Positions 7,513 to 14,895 of a stretch of 22,289 nt of DNA are shown here, in pieces. The notes below the pieces were generated by a model. It was not told the DNA's origin, searched no databases, and worked only from the letters and a program-made list of their open reading frames with translations. The position numbers and the translations under genes are program-made. Source of the stretch: JAUIEH01 sp964483375 (GTDB lineage Bacteria; Pseudomonadota; Alphaproteobacteria; Caulobacterales; Maricaulaceae); the NCBI GenBank assembly GCA_964483375.1, contig CAZABJ010000046.1, positions 1 to 22,289 on the forward strand, given 5' to 3'. The stretch's first letter is position 1. The number at the start of each line of letters is the position of its first letter.

Positions 7513-8853
7513 CTACTCCGCAAGCCGAACCAAATCATGCGGACCGCGCATAACCGCTTGCGTGCGGCCCTGCGCCGTCAGTTGGTCGTCCTCGCCAATC
7601 GAAAAGTAGTCGATGAAACCGCGCAGACGATCGGCGCCTTTGCGGCGATGGAACACCGCGACGGCCAGGTTGCGTCCGGTCTCGTCGAAAATAACGTCCT
7701 CTGGCAGCACGCCGGCGGCGCGAATTTCATCAAGCGCTGTCAATCGCCCCGAGGCCGGGTCGAGCCCAATCAGAAACAGAGAATAGGTCCGGCGGCGCGG
7801 CCAAACCTCCAAGAACCACCATTCGGGCAGATAAGTCCGCGCCATGGCGATCGAAGCCACGTAGCGGCCGTCGTCGGAAATCTCCAGACCCTCCGCGAAC
7901 CGGCCAACGCGAACCGAGTTCACCACGCGCGCAGGCGCCTCGCCATCGGGCGCGGCGAGCGCATGCACCTGTCCGCCGCGCTGCGTCAGCATGGCGAAGG
8001 TGGAGTCATAAGCGTTCACGTCGGTGATGAGAAAGAAGCGCGAATCCTGCGTCCAGCGCCCAACCGCGAGCCGCACGCCGACATCCACGGGGGGCCCAAG
8101 CGGCCGGACGCCATTGGGAATCTCTCGGGAATCAAAGGTCAATTCATAGAATTGGACCCGGCGGTTGGCGACGTTTACAGCCAGCGTCCGACCGTCAGGC
8201 GCAAGATGGAGGTTTCGGATGCGCGGTTCTGCGTCTTCGGGTCGGTAGGGCGGGGCGAGATCCACTGACTGCGGCGCGCCGGGCAAACCTTGCGCGTCAA
8301 GCGGGACGAGCACCAATTCCTGCCCCGGCCTCTCGGAAGCGACGACCAAGAAATCCCCGCCTGGCGACACCTCCACCGACTGAGGATTGAGCCCGACATT
8401 CTCAATCCGCGCGATTTCGACCATGCGCCGCTCCTCAATGGCGAAGGCCTGCAAGGCGCTCCCATCAGGCAGGTCGGAATAGACACTGTCCAAGCGGTCG
8501 ACGTTTTGCGGCGGGCCGCCACGCGATTCCACCACATAGGCGCGCCTCCCGTCGGGCGACGCGGCGAGGATTTGCGGCCATGACACGACTGAGTTCGCCG
8601 CGGGAACCGTTGCGACCGGAGCGCCGTCCTCAAACAGAATGAGTTGATCTTCCGCGCCCGCAAACGGCTCAAGCCTTCCATCGGCATAGGCGGTGCCGGC
8701 CATATCGGCGTCCGCGGCGGCCAAGAACCGCCCGGCGAAAGCGCCGGGCGCCTCGGCGAACCCTGGATCGTCATCAGAGAAGTCCGCAAGCAAGCCGGCC
8801 CATATCAGCGCCGCGGTCGCCAAACCGAGGATCCAAAGCCATGATCGACCCAT
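7513..8853 (-). CDS. Exported beta-propeller protein, lactonase/YVTN-like, function unknown
   Basis: 446 residues. An N-terminal hydrophobic segment (about 5-24) lacks a clear cleavage site and probably anchors the protein in the inner membrane facing the periplasm. The rest shows a repeated blade motif of the type SPDGRRAYVV, spaced irregularly (about residues 99, 163, 218, 269, 327 and 390). It matches the YVTN/6-phosphogluconolactonase-like propeller pattern with six or more blades. No catalytic residues can be assigned, and many such propellers are binding or scaffold proteins. ATG-8853 is used; a TTG at 8856 is also in frame. GAGGAG (8870-8865) is 11 bases from the ATG and 8 from the TTG. 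It diverges from a TetR gene with a likely operator between them, so expression is probably induced by a ligand. Confidence 0.75.
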   Translation of the reverse strand: MGRSWLWILGLATAALIWAGLLADFSDDDPGFAEAPGAFAGRFLAAADADMAGTAYADGRLEPFAGAEDQLILFEDGAPVATVPAANSVVSWPQILAASPDGRRAYVVESRGGPPQNVDRLDSVYSDLPDGSALQAFAIEERRMVEIARIENVGLNPQSVEVSPGGDFLVVASERPGQELVLVPLDAQGLPGAPQSVDLAPPYRPEDAEPRIRNLHLAPDGRTLAVNVANRRVQFYELTFDSREIPNGVRPLGPPVDVGVRLAVGRWTQDSRFFLITDVNAYDSTFAMLTQRGGQVHALAAPDGEAPARVVNSVRVGRFAEGLEISDDGRYVASIAMARTYLPEWWFLEVWPRRRTYSLFLIGLDPASGRLTALDEIRAAGVLPEDVIFDETGRNLAVAVFHRRKGADRLRGFIDYFSIGEDDQLTAQGRTQAVMRGPHDLVRLAE

Positions 8854-8887
8854 CAACGCACCCGCTCCTCACTTCGACCTTCGCTTA

Positions 8888-8910
8888 CTAAAAGGAAGAT
8901 TTTCGTTTAG
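8888..8910. promoter_or_regulatory. Inverted repeat, candidate TetR operator
   Basis: CTAAAAG (8888-8894) and CGTTTAG (8904-8910) are inverted arms, 6 of 7 matching, around a 9-base AT-rich spacer. The site is in the 85-base gap between the divergent beta-propeller and TetR genes. Size, symmetry and position are typical of TetR-family operators. Binding is inferred. Confidence 0.45.
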
Positions 8911-8917
8911 ATGTCAA
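8888..8917 (-). promoter_or_regulatory. Candidate sigma70-type promoter for the beta-propeller gene
   Basis: On the minus strand a perfect TTGACA (-35) lies at 8917-8912. A weak -10 (TTTTAG or TTTAGT, near 8893-8888) follows after 18-19 bases. The inverted repeat fills the spacer and the -10, so a bound repressor would block RNA polymerase. The -10 is poor, so the call is tentative. Confidence 0.4.
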
Positions 8918-8938
8918 GCCGACACGAAAGCGACCGCC

Positions 8939-9550
8939 ATGACGCTTGAGGCTTTCCGCGCTCAACGCGCTTCGCAGAAGCGCGCCGCCATCCTTGAGGC
9001 CGCCGAGGCGAGCTTTCGGTCAGAGGGCTATGCGCGTGCGAGCATGGAGGGGGTCGCAAAACGGGCGCAGGTTTCAACCGCCACGCTCTATCGGTACTTC
9101 TCAGGAAAGTCCGACCTGTTCGCGGCTGTCGCCCAGAAGACGATGGAAAAATTGGCGCTCGATCCCGCCGGGTCGGAACCCTCCGCAGGACGGCTGGAAC
9201 GCCTCGCCCACGCTTACGCCCGATTGTTGTCGGACCCCGATACGCGCGGGTTTTTCCGTATGGTGGTTGCTGAGATCGGTCGCGATCAGGACCTCGCCGA
9301 GCGCTTTTACGGCGCGGTGAAGTCTCAACTCAGCGATTTGTTTCAGTCCGCCATTACGGACGGCGTCGCAGCAGGCGAGTTCAGCCCGGCGCTCGTCCCG
9401 GATCTCGCCGCCGGCCAGCTCCAGGGCATGATCGAGCATGCGACCCTCCTGCGCGGCCTCGTAATGGGCGACACCGTCGAAACGCTCCGGGAAGCCGACA
9501 TCATCGCCGGCGAGGCGCTCGCCACGTGGCGCGCGCGCTGGAGCGTTTGA
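8939..9550 (+). CDS. TetR/AcrR family transcriptional regulator
   Basis: 203 residues. The N-terminal DNA-binding domain is typical: RAAILEAAEASFRSEGYARAS, then a helix-turn-helix at about 36-57 with VSTATLYRYFSGKSDLF. The C-terminal part (LLSDPDTRGFFRMVVAEIGRD, then LAERFYG) resembles the AefR-like TetR ligand domain. ATG-8939 is the first start that leaves the N-terminal arm of usual length; frames further upstream run into the divergent gene. The ribosome binding site is weak (GAAAG). It very likely represses the divergent beta-propeller gene, and possibly itself, through the 8888-8910 repeat. The ligand is unknown. Confidence 0.9.
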   Translation: MTLEAFRAQRASQKRAAILEAAEASFRSEGYARASMEGVAKRAQVSTATLYRYFSGKSDLFAAVAQKTMEKLALDPAGSEPSAGRLERLAHAYARLLSDPDTRGFFRMVVAEIGRDQDLAERFYGAVKSQLSDLFQSAITDGVAAGEFSPALVPDLAAGQLQGMIEHATLLRGLVMGDTVETLREADIIAGEALATWRARWSV

Positions 9551-9770
9551 GCCGCTTTTGGGGCGACTTCGCTATCGATCCCCCCTCCCATCGCTCCGCG
9601 CTTCGTTCGTGGAAGCGTCCTGGGCGCGGATTGGCGTCGCAGGGGAAACGAAGCAAGGTACATCGGATAAAAGCGGCCAGCGCGCCAAGCGCGCCGGTCA
9701 GTTGCTCGGTCACAGCAATCACCCCACTTAGTCGAACACAGCCGCGACAGCGACAGGGACGATAGGCGAC
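9551..9770. other. Gap before transketolase, presumed promoter region
   Basis: 220 bases without a credible gene. An AT-richer patch near 9655-9675 (GGTACATCGGATAAAAG) could contain a -10 element for tkt, but no matching -35 at normal distance was found. No clear terminator for the TetR gene was seen. Confidence 0.3.
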
Positions 9771-11807
9771 ATGCACTCTGCAACCACCGGCTCCCTCACA
9801 GCCGCAGCGTCTTCTGGGGACCTCCGCCTAAGCGCGGCGGATCTCTCCTTAATGGCCAACGCCATCCGCGCGCTGTCCATGGATGCGGTCGAGAAAGCGA
9901 AGTCCGGCCATCCCGGCATGCCCATGGGCATGGCCGATGTCGCGGCGGTGTTGTTTTCAAAGTTTTTGAAGTTCGACGCCTCCGCTCCCGACTGGGCGGA
10001 CCGGGACCGGTTCATTTTGTCGGCGGGCCACGGCTCGATGCTGATCTACGCGCTGGGGCATCTGCTCGGCTATGAGGGCATGGACCTCGAGCAGATCAAG
10101 AACTTCCGTCAGCTCGGCTTCAAGACGGCCGGGCACCCCGAATATGGTCACGCCCCCGCGGTGGAGACCACGACCGGCCCGCTGGGCCAGGGCCTGGCCA
10201 ACGCCGTCGGCTTCGCCATGGCCGAGGCGCATCTCGCCGCCCAGTTCGGCTCAGAGCTTGTCGATCACAAGACCTATGTGATCGCCGGGGACGGCTGCCT
10301 GATGGAGGGCGTCAGCCAAGAGGCGATTTCCCTTGCCGGCAAGCTGAAGCTCTCAAAGCTGATCGTTTTGTGGGACGACAACGACATCACCATCGACGGC
10401 GCGGTGTCGCTCGCCGACGACACCGACCAACGCGCCCGCTTCGAAGCCAGCGGTTGGCGCACCCTGCGCGTGGACGGTCATGACACAGGCGCCATCGAAC
10501 GCGCTCTCGCTGAGGCGCAAACCAGCGACCGCCCGACGCTCATCGCCTGCAAGACGGTGATCGGCAAAGGCGCGGAGGCCAAAGCCGGCACGGCCAAGGC
10601 CCATGGCGCGCCTTTGGGCGAGGAAGAAATCGCCGCGGCTCGGCGCAATTTGAATTGGCCGCATGCGCCGTTTGAGGTCCCCGATGACATCCTCGCCCTT
10701 TGGCGCGCGGCCGGGGTGCGGGGTGCGGCGGCGCGCGGCGCTTGGGCGGAACGGGTGTCCCAGTCCACCCGGAGCGAAGACTTCCAAAGCCGGTGCGCGG
10801 CGCTCGACGACGGCGCGATCGAGGCCGGGCTGAGGGAACTCAAGACCGCGCTGACTGCGGAACCGCAACATGTGGCCAGCCGCGTCGCCTCCCAACAAGC
10901 GTTGGAAGTGTTCGCCGAAAGACTGCCTAGGCTGGTTGGCGGCTCAGCCGACCTCACTGGCTCGAATAACACCAAGACCAAAGCGTTGAAGGTCTTCGAG
11001 GCGGCCGATTATGCTGGCCGCTATGTGCATTACGGGGTGCGTGAGCACGCCATGGCCGCAGCGATGAACGGCATGGCGCTGCACGGAGGCGTGACGCCCT
11101 ATGGCGGAACCTTCCTTGTGTTCACGGACTATTGCCGCCCGGCCATTCGGCTTTCCGCGCTTATGGGCGTGCAGGTCATTTACGTCATGACCCACGACTC
11201 CATCGGGCTGGGCGAAGACGGACCGACCCACCAACCAGTGGAGCATCTGGCCGCTTTGCGCGCCATTCCAGGGTTGAATGTGTGGCGCCCCGCCGATGCG
11301 GTGGAGACCGCGGAGTGCTGGGCGGCGGCCTTGGCCCAAGCCCGGACGCCTTCGGTTATTGCGCTCTCTCGTCAGAAACTCCCACAGCTGCGTCGCGCCT
11401 ATGTCGGCGAGAACCTCAGCGCGCGCGGCGCCTATGTGTTGGCGGAGGCGGAGACGGCGGCGGTGACGCTCTTGGCCAGCGGCTCAGAGGTTGAGCTCGC
11501 CATGGCGGCGCGCGCCGCGCTCGCCGATGAGGGGGTGGACGCCCGCGTGGTGTCGGTCCCGAATTGGCGCGCATTTGAACAACAAAGTGAAAGCTACCGA
11601 GCGCAGGTGCTCGGCGCCGCGCCGCGCGTGGCGGTTGAAGCCGGCCTGCGCCAGGGATGGGACCGATATCTCGGCGAGCGCGGAGCGTTCGTCGGCATGG
11701 ACGGTTTTGGGGCCAGCGCGCCCCATCAAGACCTTTACGCCCATTTCGGGATCACTGCGGAGGCTGTTGCGGACGCCGCCCGCGCGCTTTTGAAAGCCAA
11801 GGAGTGA
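9771..11807 (+). CDS. tkt: Transketolase
   Basis: 678 residues, close to the usual 660-670, with a slightly longer N-terminus. It transfers two-carbon ketol units in the pentose phosphate and Calvin-type pathways using thiamine diphosphate and a divalent metal. Visible landmarks include SGHPGMPMG at 45-53 with the substrate-binding His47 and TTGPLGQG at 134-141. The cofactor motif runs from GDG at 173-175 to Asn204 in WDDND. The pyrimidine domain has GVREHAM with the activating glutamate, TPYGGTF, and HDSIGLGEDGPTHQP. The C-terminal domain is complete. The ribosome binding site before ATG-9771 is weak (CAGGGA). The last codons overlap the start of a glycosyltransferase gene. It is the housekeeping copy as far as can be seen; no gapdh or pgk gene follows as in some genomes. 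Confidence 0.97.
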   Translation: MHSATTGSLTAAASSGDLRLSAADLSLMANAIRALSMDAVEKAKSGHPGMPMGMADVAAVLFSKFLKFDASAPDWADRDRFILSAGHGSMLIYALGHLLGYEGMDLEQIKNFRQLGFKTAGHPEYGHAPAVETTTGPLGQGLANAVGFAMAEAHLAAQFGSELVDHKTYVIAGDGCLMEGVSQEAISLAGKLKLSKLIVLWDDNDITIDGAVSLADDTDQRARFEASGWRTLRVDGHDTGAIERALAEAQTSDRPTLIACKTVIGKGAEAKAGTAKAHGAPLGEEEIAAARRNLNWPHAPFEVPDDILALWRAAGVRGAAARGAWAERVSQSTRSEDFQSRCAALDDGAIEAGLRELKTALTAEPQHVASRVASQQALEVFAERLPRLVGGSADLTGSNNTKTKALKVFEAADYAGRYVHYGVREHAMAAAMNGMALHGGVTPYGGTFLVFTDYCRPAIRLSALMGVQVIYVMTHDSIGLGEDGPTHQPVEHLAALRAIPGLNVWRPADAVETAECWAAALAQARTPSVIALSRQKLPQLRRAYVGENLSARGAYVLAEAETAAVTLLASGSEVELAMAARAALADEGVDARVVSVPNWRAFEQQSESYRAQVLGAAPRVAVEAGLRQGWDRYLGERGAFVGMDGFGASAPHQDLYAHFGITAEAVADAARALLKAKE

Positions 11808-12805
11808 CAGAGCCGCCCGCCCCGCGCGTTTGCGTTATCATCGTCGCGTATAATTCGGGCGACTTGCTCCAGCGGGTCTTGGACGCCCTGGCGCGGCAAA
11901 CCTTCGCCGATTTCGAGACCATTATCTGGGACAACGCGTCCCAAGACGGCTGCTGCGACGCCCTGGATTTGCCGGACCGCGCCCGCATCGTCCGTTCGCC
12001 GGACAATTTGGGATTTGCGGGGGGCAACAACGCCGCCGCGCGGCTGTCATCCGCCCCCTATCTCGTGCTGCTCAATCCCGACGCCTTTCCTGAGCCCGAC
12101 TGGCTTGAGCGTCTGGCGGCGGCGGCGGACGCACGACCGCAGGCGGGCATGATCGGTTCGTTGCAGCTCGACGACGCCGATCCAAGCAAGCTCGATGGGC
12201 TAGGCGACGTCTACCACATCTCTGGCGTGCCCTATCGGGGCGGGTGCGGCGCGCCTGCGCCCGCGGACATTCCCGCTGGCGAGGTGTTCGGTCCGTGCGC
12301 GGCGGCTGCGCTCTACCGGCGCGAAGCCTTCGACGCCGTGGACGGCTTTGACGAGCGCTATTTCTGTTATGTCGAAGACGTGGACCTGGCCTTTCGCCTG
12401 CGACTGGCGGGCTGGCGCTGTTTTTTCGAACCCGCCGCGGTGGTGCGGCATGTGGGGTCGGCCACCGTCGGCCGGCGTTCGGACTTCGCGGTGTATCACG
12501 GCACGCGCAATCGCATTTGGACCATCGCCAAGGATGTCCCCGCCGCGCTGCTTCCGATTACGCTGCCCCTGCATCTCGGCGCCTTGGCCGTGCTGTTGGT
12601 CGGGGGCCTCCTTCGACGCTCCGGGGTCGCGCGCGCGACGTTGCGGGGCGTTCGAGACGGGGTGTCGGGGGTCGGCTCGTTCCTGCCGGCGCGTCGAGAG
12701 ATCCAGCGCGGTCGCAAAGCCCGCCTCTCCGCGATCGCCGCCGCCATGACCTGGTCGCCGCTCAAGCTTGCGCGCCGCGCCCCGGACATTAGACCGCAGC
12801 GCTGA
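11804..12805 (+). CDS. Family 2 glycosyltransferase (rhamnosyltransferase-like)
   Basis: 333 residues of GT-A fold. VCVIIVAYNSGD at 9-20 is the nucleotide-binding first strand, followed by WDNASQDG at 42-49. The LLNPDA segment at 89-94 carries the metal-binding DxD equivalent (Asn-Pro-Asp93). FDERYFCYVEDVDLAFRLRL at 182-201 contains the catalytic-base ED pair, and GWRCFFEPAAVVRH follows. This pattern is shared with WbbL-like rhamnosyltransferases that build cell-surface polysaccharide. A hydrophobic segment at about 247-270 suggests membrane association. GTG-11804 overlaps the transketolase TGA by four bases, so the genes are translationally coupled. AAGGAG lies immediately against the GTG, an unusually short distance. 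The only earlier ATG, at 11657, would overlap tkt by 150 bases. The sugar and acceptor are unknown. Confidence 0.85.
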   Translation: MTEPPAPRVCVIIVAYNSGDLLQRVLDALARQTFADFETIIWDNASQDGCCDALDLPDRARIVRSPDNLGFAGGNNAAARLSSAPYLVLLNPDAFPEPDWLERLAAAADARPQAGMIGSLQLDDADPSKLDGLGDVYHISGVPYRGGCGAPAPADIPAGEVFGPCAAAALYRREAFDAVDGFDERYFCYVEDVDLAFRLRLAGWRCFFEPAAVVRHVGSATVGRRSDFAVYHGTRNRIWTIAKDVPAALLPITLPLHLGALAVLLVGGLLRRSGVARATLRGVRDGVSGVGSFLPARREIQRGRKARLSAIAAAMTWSPLKLARRAPDIRPQR

Positions 12806-12835
12806 GCAAGCGCGGACGGCCGTTCTCGCCTCAGC
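12801..12835. terminator. Possible shared hairpin between convergent genes
   Basis: GCTGAG (12801-12806) and CTCAGC (12830-12835) are perfect inverted arms, and each contains one of the two convergent stop codons. The 23-base interior can pair partly. There is no T-tract in either direction. Confidence 0.25.
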
Positions 12836-13685
12836 CTGCGTCGAGCGCCAAGAAGAGTTGCGTTGACGCCGCGTTCAGCGCGCCTTGGTCGGCCTCCAGC
12901 GACGGGGGGCGGGCCACAGCCGGATAGGCGACGGCGAGCGTCTCGAGAGCGTCGGAAATCAACGCATCGATGTCAGCGTCATAAGCGCGGATGACCGTGC
13001 GGGACCGCTCATGTTCGACGCGGGCGGCGGCGAGGAAACCATAGCCGTCCAGATAGGGCTCATAGGCGTCGGACGCCGAAGCGGCGCGGTATTGATAGGC
13101 CGCACGCGCGATCATGTCCGCAGCCACCCGGGCCGCGACCCGTCCCGGTTCCTCGTCGGTTTCCGGGGCGAGCGCGGCGGCGGCGGCCAACGCCGCGCCG
13201 ATATCCGCCACGCGCGCAGCGATTTCCTGGGGCGTTTCACCGGCGAAAACGCCGGCGGAGGCGTCCAACAGCAAGGGGTCAACCGGCTCCGCCCCCTGCG
13301 CGGCGAAGACCGGCTGCATGTCCAACAACACTTCGCTCACCGGATGGGCGAACATCTCCGCAGCCGCGCGGACCTCGCCCGCCGCAGCGGCGTCCTGCGC
13401 GGCGAGCGCGTGGGCTTCGACCACCGCGAGCGCAATGCGGTAAACCGCAGGGTCTTCTGCGGCGCGCGCCACATCGACCCCGCCCTCCCCGTCAAACGCG
13501 CCAGCCTCGCCTTCTCCGCCTTCACCGCCTTCCCCGGCCTCGCCGGCGGCGGTCGCCGCACCCTCATCCGCGGCGTCGGCTTGTTCGGCCGGCGGCGAGG
13601 GGACTTCGCTGTCTGCGCAAGCCGCGGCCCCGAGAACGGCAGCGCTCAGACCCAGCCCGGTCCACTTCCGAAGTCGCGTCGCCAT
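12831..13685 (-). CDS. Putative lipoprotein of unknown function with a Gly/Glu-rich linker
   Basis: 284 residues. A basic N-terminus and hydrophobic core lead to VLGAAAC with Cys23, a plausible though not textbook lipobox, so the product is probably lipid-anchored. Residues about 24-70 are a low-complexity linker rich in Ala, Gly and Glu with a repeated GEGG unit. The rest (about 75-284) is predicted all-helical and acidic, with the conserved-looking patches FAHPVSEVLLDMQPVF and YEPYLDGYGFLAAARVEH. I do not recognise the family. GAGGG lies about 5-6 bases before ATG-13685. It diverges from a PiuC-type dioxygenase gene, sharing an 83-base control region, so joint iron control is possible (inference). 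Confidence 0.65.
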   Translation of the reverse strand: MATRLRKWTGLGLSAAVLGAAACADSEVPSPPAEQADAADEGAATAAGEAGEGGEGGEGEAGAFDGEGGVDVARAAEDPAVYRIALAVVEAHALAAQDAAAAGEVRAAAEMFAHPVSEVLLDMQPVFAAQGAEPVDPLLLDASAGVFAGETPQEIAARVADIGAALAAAAALAPETDEEPGRVAARVAADMIARAAYQYRAASASDAYEPYLDGYGFLAAARVEHERSRTVIRAYDADIDALISDALETLAVAYPAVARPPSLEADQGALNAASTQLFLALDAG

Positions 13686-13701
13686 GCCGTACCCTCGCCG
13701 A

Positions 13702-13722
13702 TGAAATTGCGATCCATTTGCA
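13702..13722. promoter_or_regulatory. Imperfect dyad between lipoprotein and piuC, possible iron-regulator site
   Basis: TGAAATT and ATTTGCA flank a 7-base centre, matching at 5 of 7 positions. Its A/T-rich TGCAAAT-like halves resemble the general style of alphaproteobacterial Fur-family sites. PiuC homologues are iron-repressed in well-studied bacteria, which motivates the guess. A second inverted repeat, GGCGCGC-N7-GCGCGCC, follows at 13723-13743. Confidence 0.22.
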
Positions 13723-13755
13723 GGCGCGCACCATACGCGCGCCGCGCCTCAGCGC

Positions 13756-13762
13756 AAGGAGG
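13756..13762 (+). promoter_or_regulatory. Shine-Dalgarno AAGGAGG fixing the GTG start of the dioxygenase gene
   Basis: AAGGAGG is 6 bases before GTG-13769. The longer in-frame ATG at 13718 has no such site and would add 17 residues not expected in the family. Confidence 0.75.
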
Positions 13763-13768
13763 CCTCCC

Positions 13769-14446
13769 GTGCTCATTACCGTCGCCGGCGTCCTTGACCC
13801 TGAGGCGTTGGGCGAAATTCGCTCGACGCTGCAAAACCTCGCCTGGCGGGACGGCGGGGAAACCGCCGGCGCGTCGGCCCGCTTGGTGAAGCGCAATCGC
13901 CAAGCCGACCTGGCATCTCGCGAGGGCGCGAAGCTGCATGTGCGCTTGCGCGAGGCGCTTGAGGCCCATCCGGTGATCCGCGCCGCGGGACGCCCCAAAC
14001 GCCTCTCCCGTCTTATGATCTCGGCGTCAGGTCCTGGAGAGGGCTATGGCGCCCATGTGGACAACGCGCTGATGGCGCGCCAGGGCGACGTGATGCGGAC
14101 CGACCTCGCCTTCACCCTCTTTCTCAGCGATCCGGCCGACTATGTCGGCGGCGAGCTGGTCGTCGAGCATCCGGGGTTCGAACACGTCGTGAAACCCGAT
14201 GCCGGCGATGTGGTGCTGTACCCCGCCTCGAGCATCCATCGGGTGGAGCCGGTGCGCCAGGGCGAGCGCATGGTGTGCCTGGGCTGGATGCAGAGCCATG
14301 TGCGCGATCCCGCACAGCGGGAGGTCTTGTTCGACTTGGAGACCGTGCGGGCCGACGTCGCCGCGTCAGCGGCGGCGGGCCCGCGCGTGCTCCTGACGCT
14401 CGACAAGACCATCGCGAACCTGTTGCGCCATTGGGCGGACGGTTGA
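13769..14446 (+). CDS. piuC: Fe(II)/2-oxoglutarate-dependent dioxygenase, PiuC/YbiX type (PKHD-type hydroxylase)
   Basis: 225 residues from GTG-13769, about the length of E. coli YbiX. The metal-binding triad is seen as His96 and Asp98 in YGAHVDNALM and His157 in SSIHRVEPV. Arg167 in GERMVCLGWMQSHVRD is the expected 2-oxoglutarate-binding residue. LFLSDPADYVGGELV and DAGDVVLYPAS are the usual double-stranded beta-helix blocks. Family members are iron-starvation-induced and are often next to a catecholate siderophore TonB receptor, but their exact substrate is poorly known. No TonB receptor lies in this window, so the context differs from the well-known one. The divergent neighbour is a lipoprotein gene. 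The start is set by AAGGAGG with ideal spacing. Confidence 0.92.
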   Translation: MLITVAGVLDPEALGEIRSTLQNLAWRDGGETAGASARLVKRNRQADLASREGAKLHVRLREALEAHPVIRAAGRPKRLSRLMISASGPGEGYGAHVDNALMARQGDVMRTDLAFTLFLSDPADYVGGELVVEHPGFEHVVKPDAGDVVLYPASSIHRVEPVRQGERMVCLGWMQSHVRDPAQREVLFDLETVRADVAASAAAGPRVLLTLDKTIANLLRHWADG

Positions 14447-14462
14447 GGCTCACCCCCTTGCG

Positions 14463-14482
14463 CGCCGCCCCGACCTGCGGCG
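14463..14482 (+). terminator. GC-rich hairpin after piuC
   Basis: CGCCGC (14463-14468) and GCGGCG (14477-14482) can pair around an 8-base loop, 17 bases after the stop codon. No T-tract follows, so termination here is uncertain. Confidence 0.22.
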
Positions 14483-14570
14483 ACGTAGCGCCGAGACAAC
14501 CCGATGACCCCCGAATTACAGTCCTGTGCGGTCCGCGTCGCAGCGGCGACCTTGGGAATGGAGGATGACC

Positions 14571-14843
14571 ATGCGCGCGCTTTTCTCCGGCTCTTCTTTT
14601 TGGGCCGGCGTCATCGCTGTTTTGATCGGCGCCGCGGCGCTCATCCCCGCGGCAGCGAGCCATGTCGGCGCGACCGGCGGGTTCTGGGGACCGGACGCGT
14701 TTTGCTTCTCGCCCGGGCGCACGACGGCGCTCACGCTCGGTCATTGCGCATGGTGTTTCCTGTCCGTCGCGGGCTTCTCCGTGGGCGCGAGCCTTTTTGC
14801 GCTGACCCTTTTCTCCGGATCGCCCAAGGGTCGGTTGGCGTAA
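14571..14843 (+). CDS. Small two-helix membrane protein, unknown function
   Basis: 90 residues from ATG-14571, which has GGAGG (14560-14564) 6 bases upstream; longer in-frame starts at 14526 and 14565 lack this spacing. Two hydrophobic helices are visible, at about 9-29 (ending IPAAAS) and 59-82 (CAWCFLSVAGF, then FALTLF). The loop between them contains FCFSPGRTTALTLGHCAWC. This puts one cysteine in the loop, then His-Cys-x-x-Cys at the membrane edge. A CxxC beside a histidine could bind a metal or form a disulfide, but this is inference. I do not recognise the family. The gene lies 52 bases before the DUF2189 gene on the same strand, so the two may be co-transcribed next to the cbb3 locus. 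Confidence 0.7.
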   Translation: MRALFSGSSFWAGVIAVLIGAAALIPAAASHVGATGGFWGPDAFCFSPGRTTALTLGHCAWCFLSVAGFSVGASLFALTLFSGSPKGRLA

Positions 14844-14895
14844 GACGACCGCGGCGACTTAACGCCGTCGCCCATCAGAACATAAGGGACCCCTC

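Noticed and set aside
13501..13545. Gly/Glu coding repeat in the lipoprotein, considered as a DNA repeat element
   Set aside because: It is a low-complexity protein linker (GEGG units) rather than a mobile or array repeat.
12885..13889. 334-codon + strand frame across the lipoprotein gene and piuC start
   Set aside because: It crosses two genes that have better evidence (lipobox and linker; ideal ribosome binding site at GTG-13769) and looks like a shadow.
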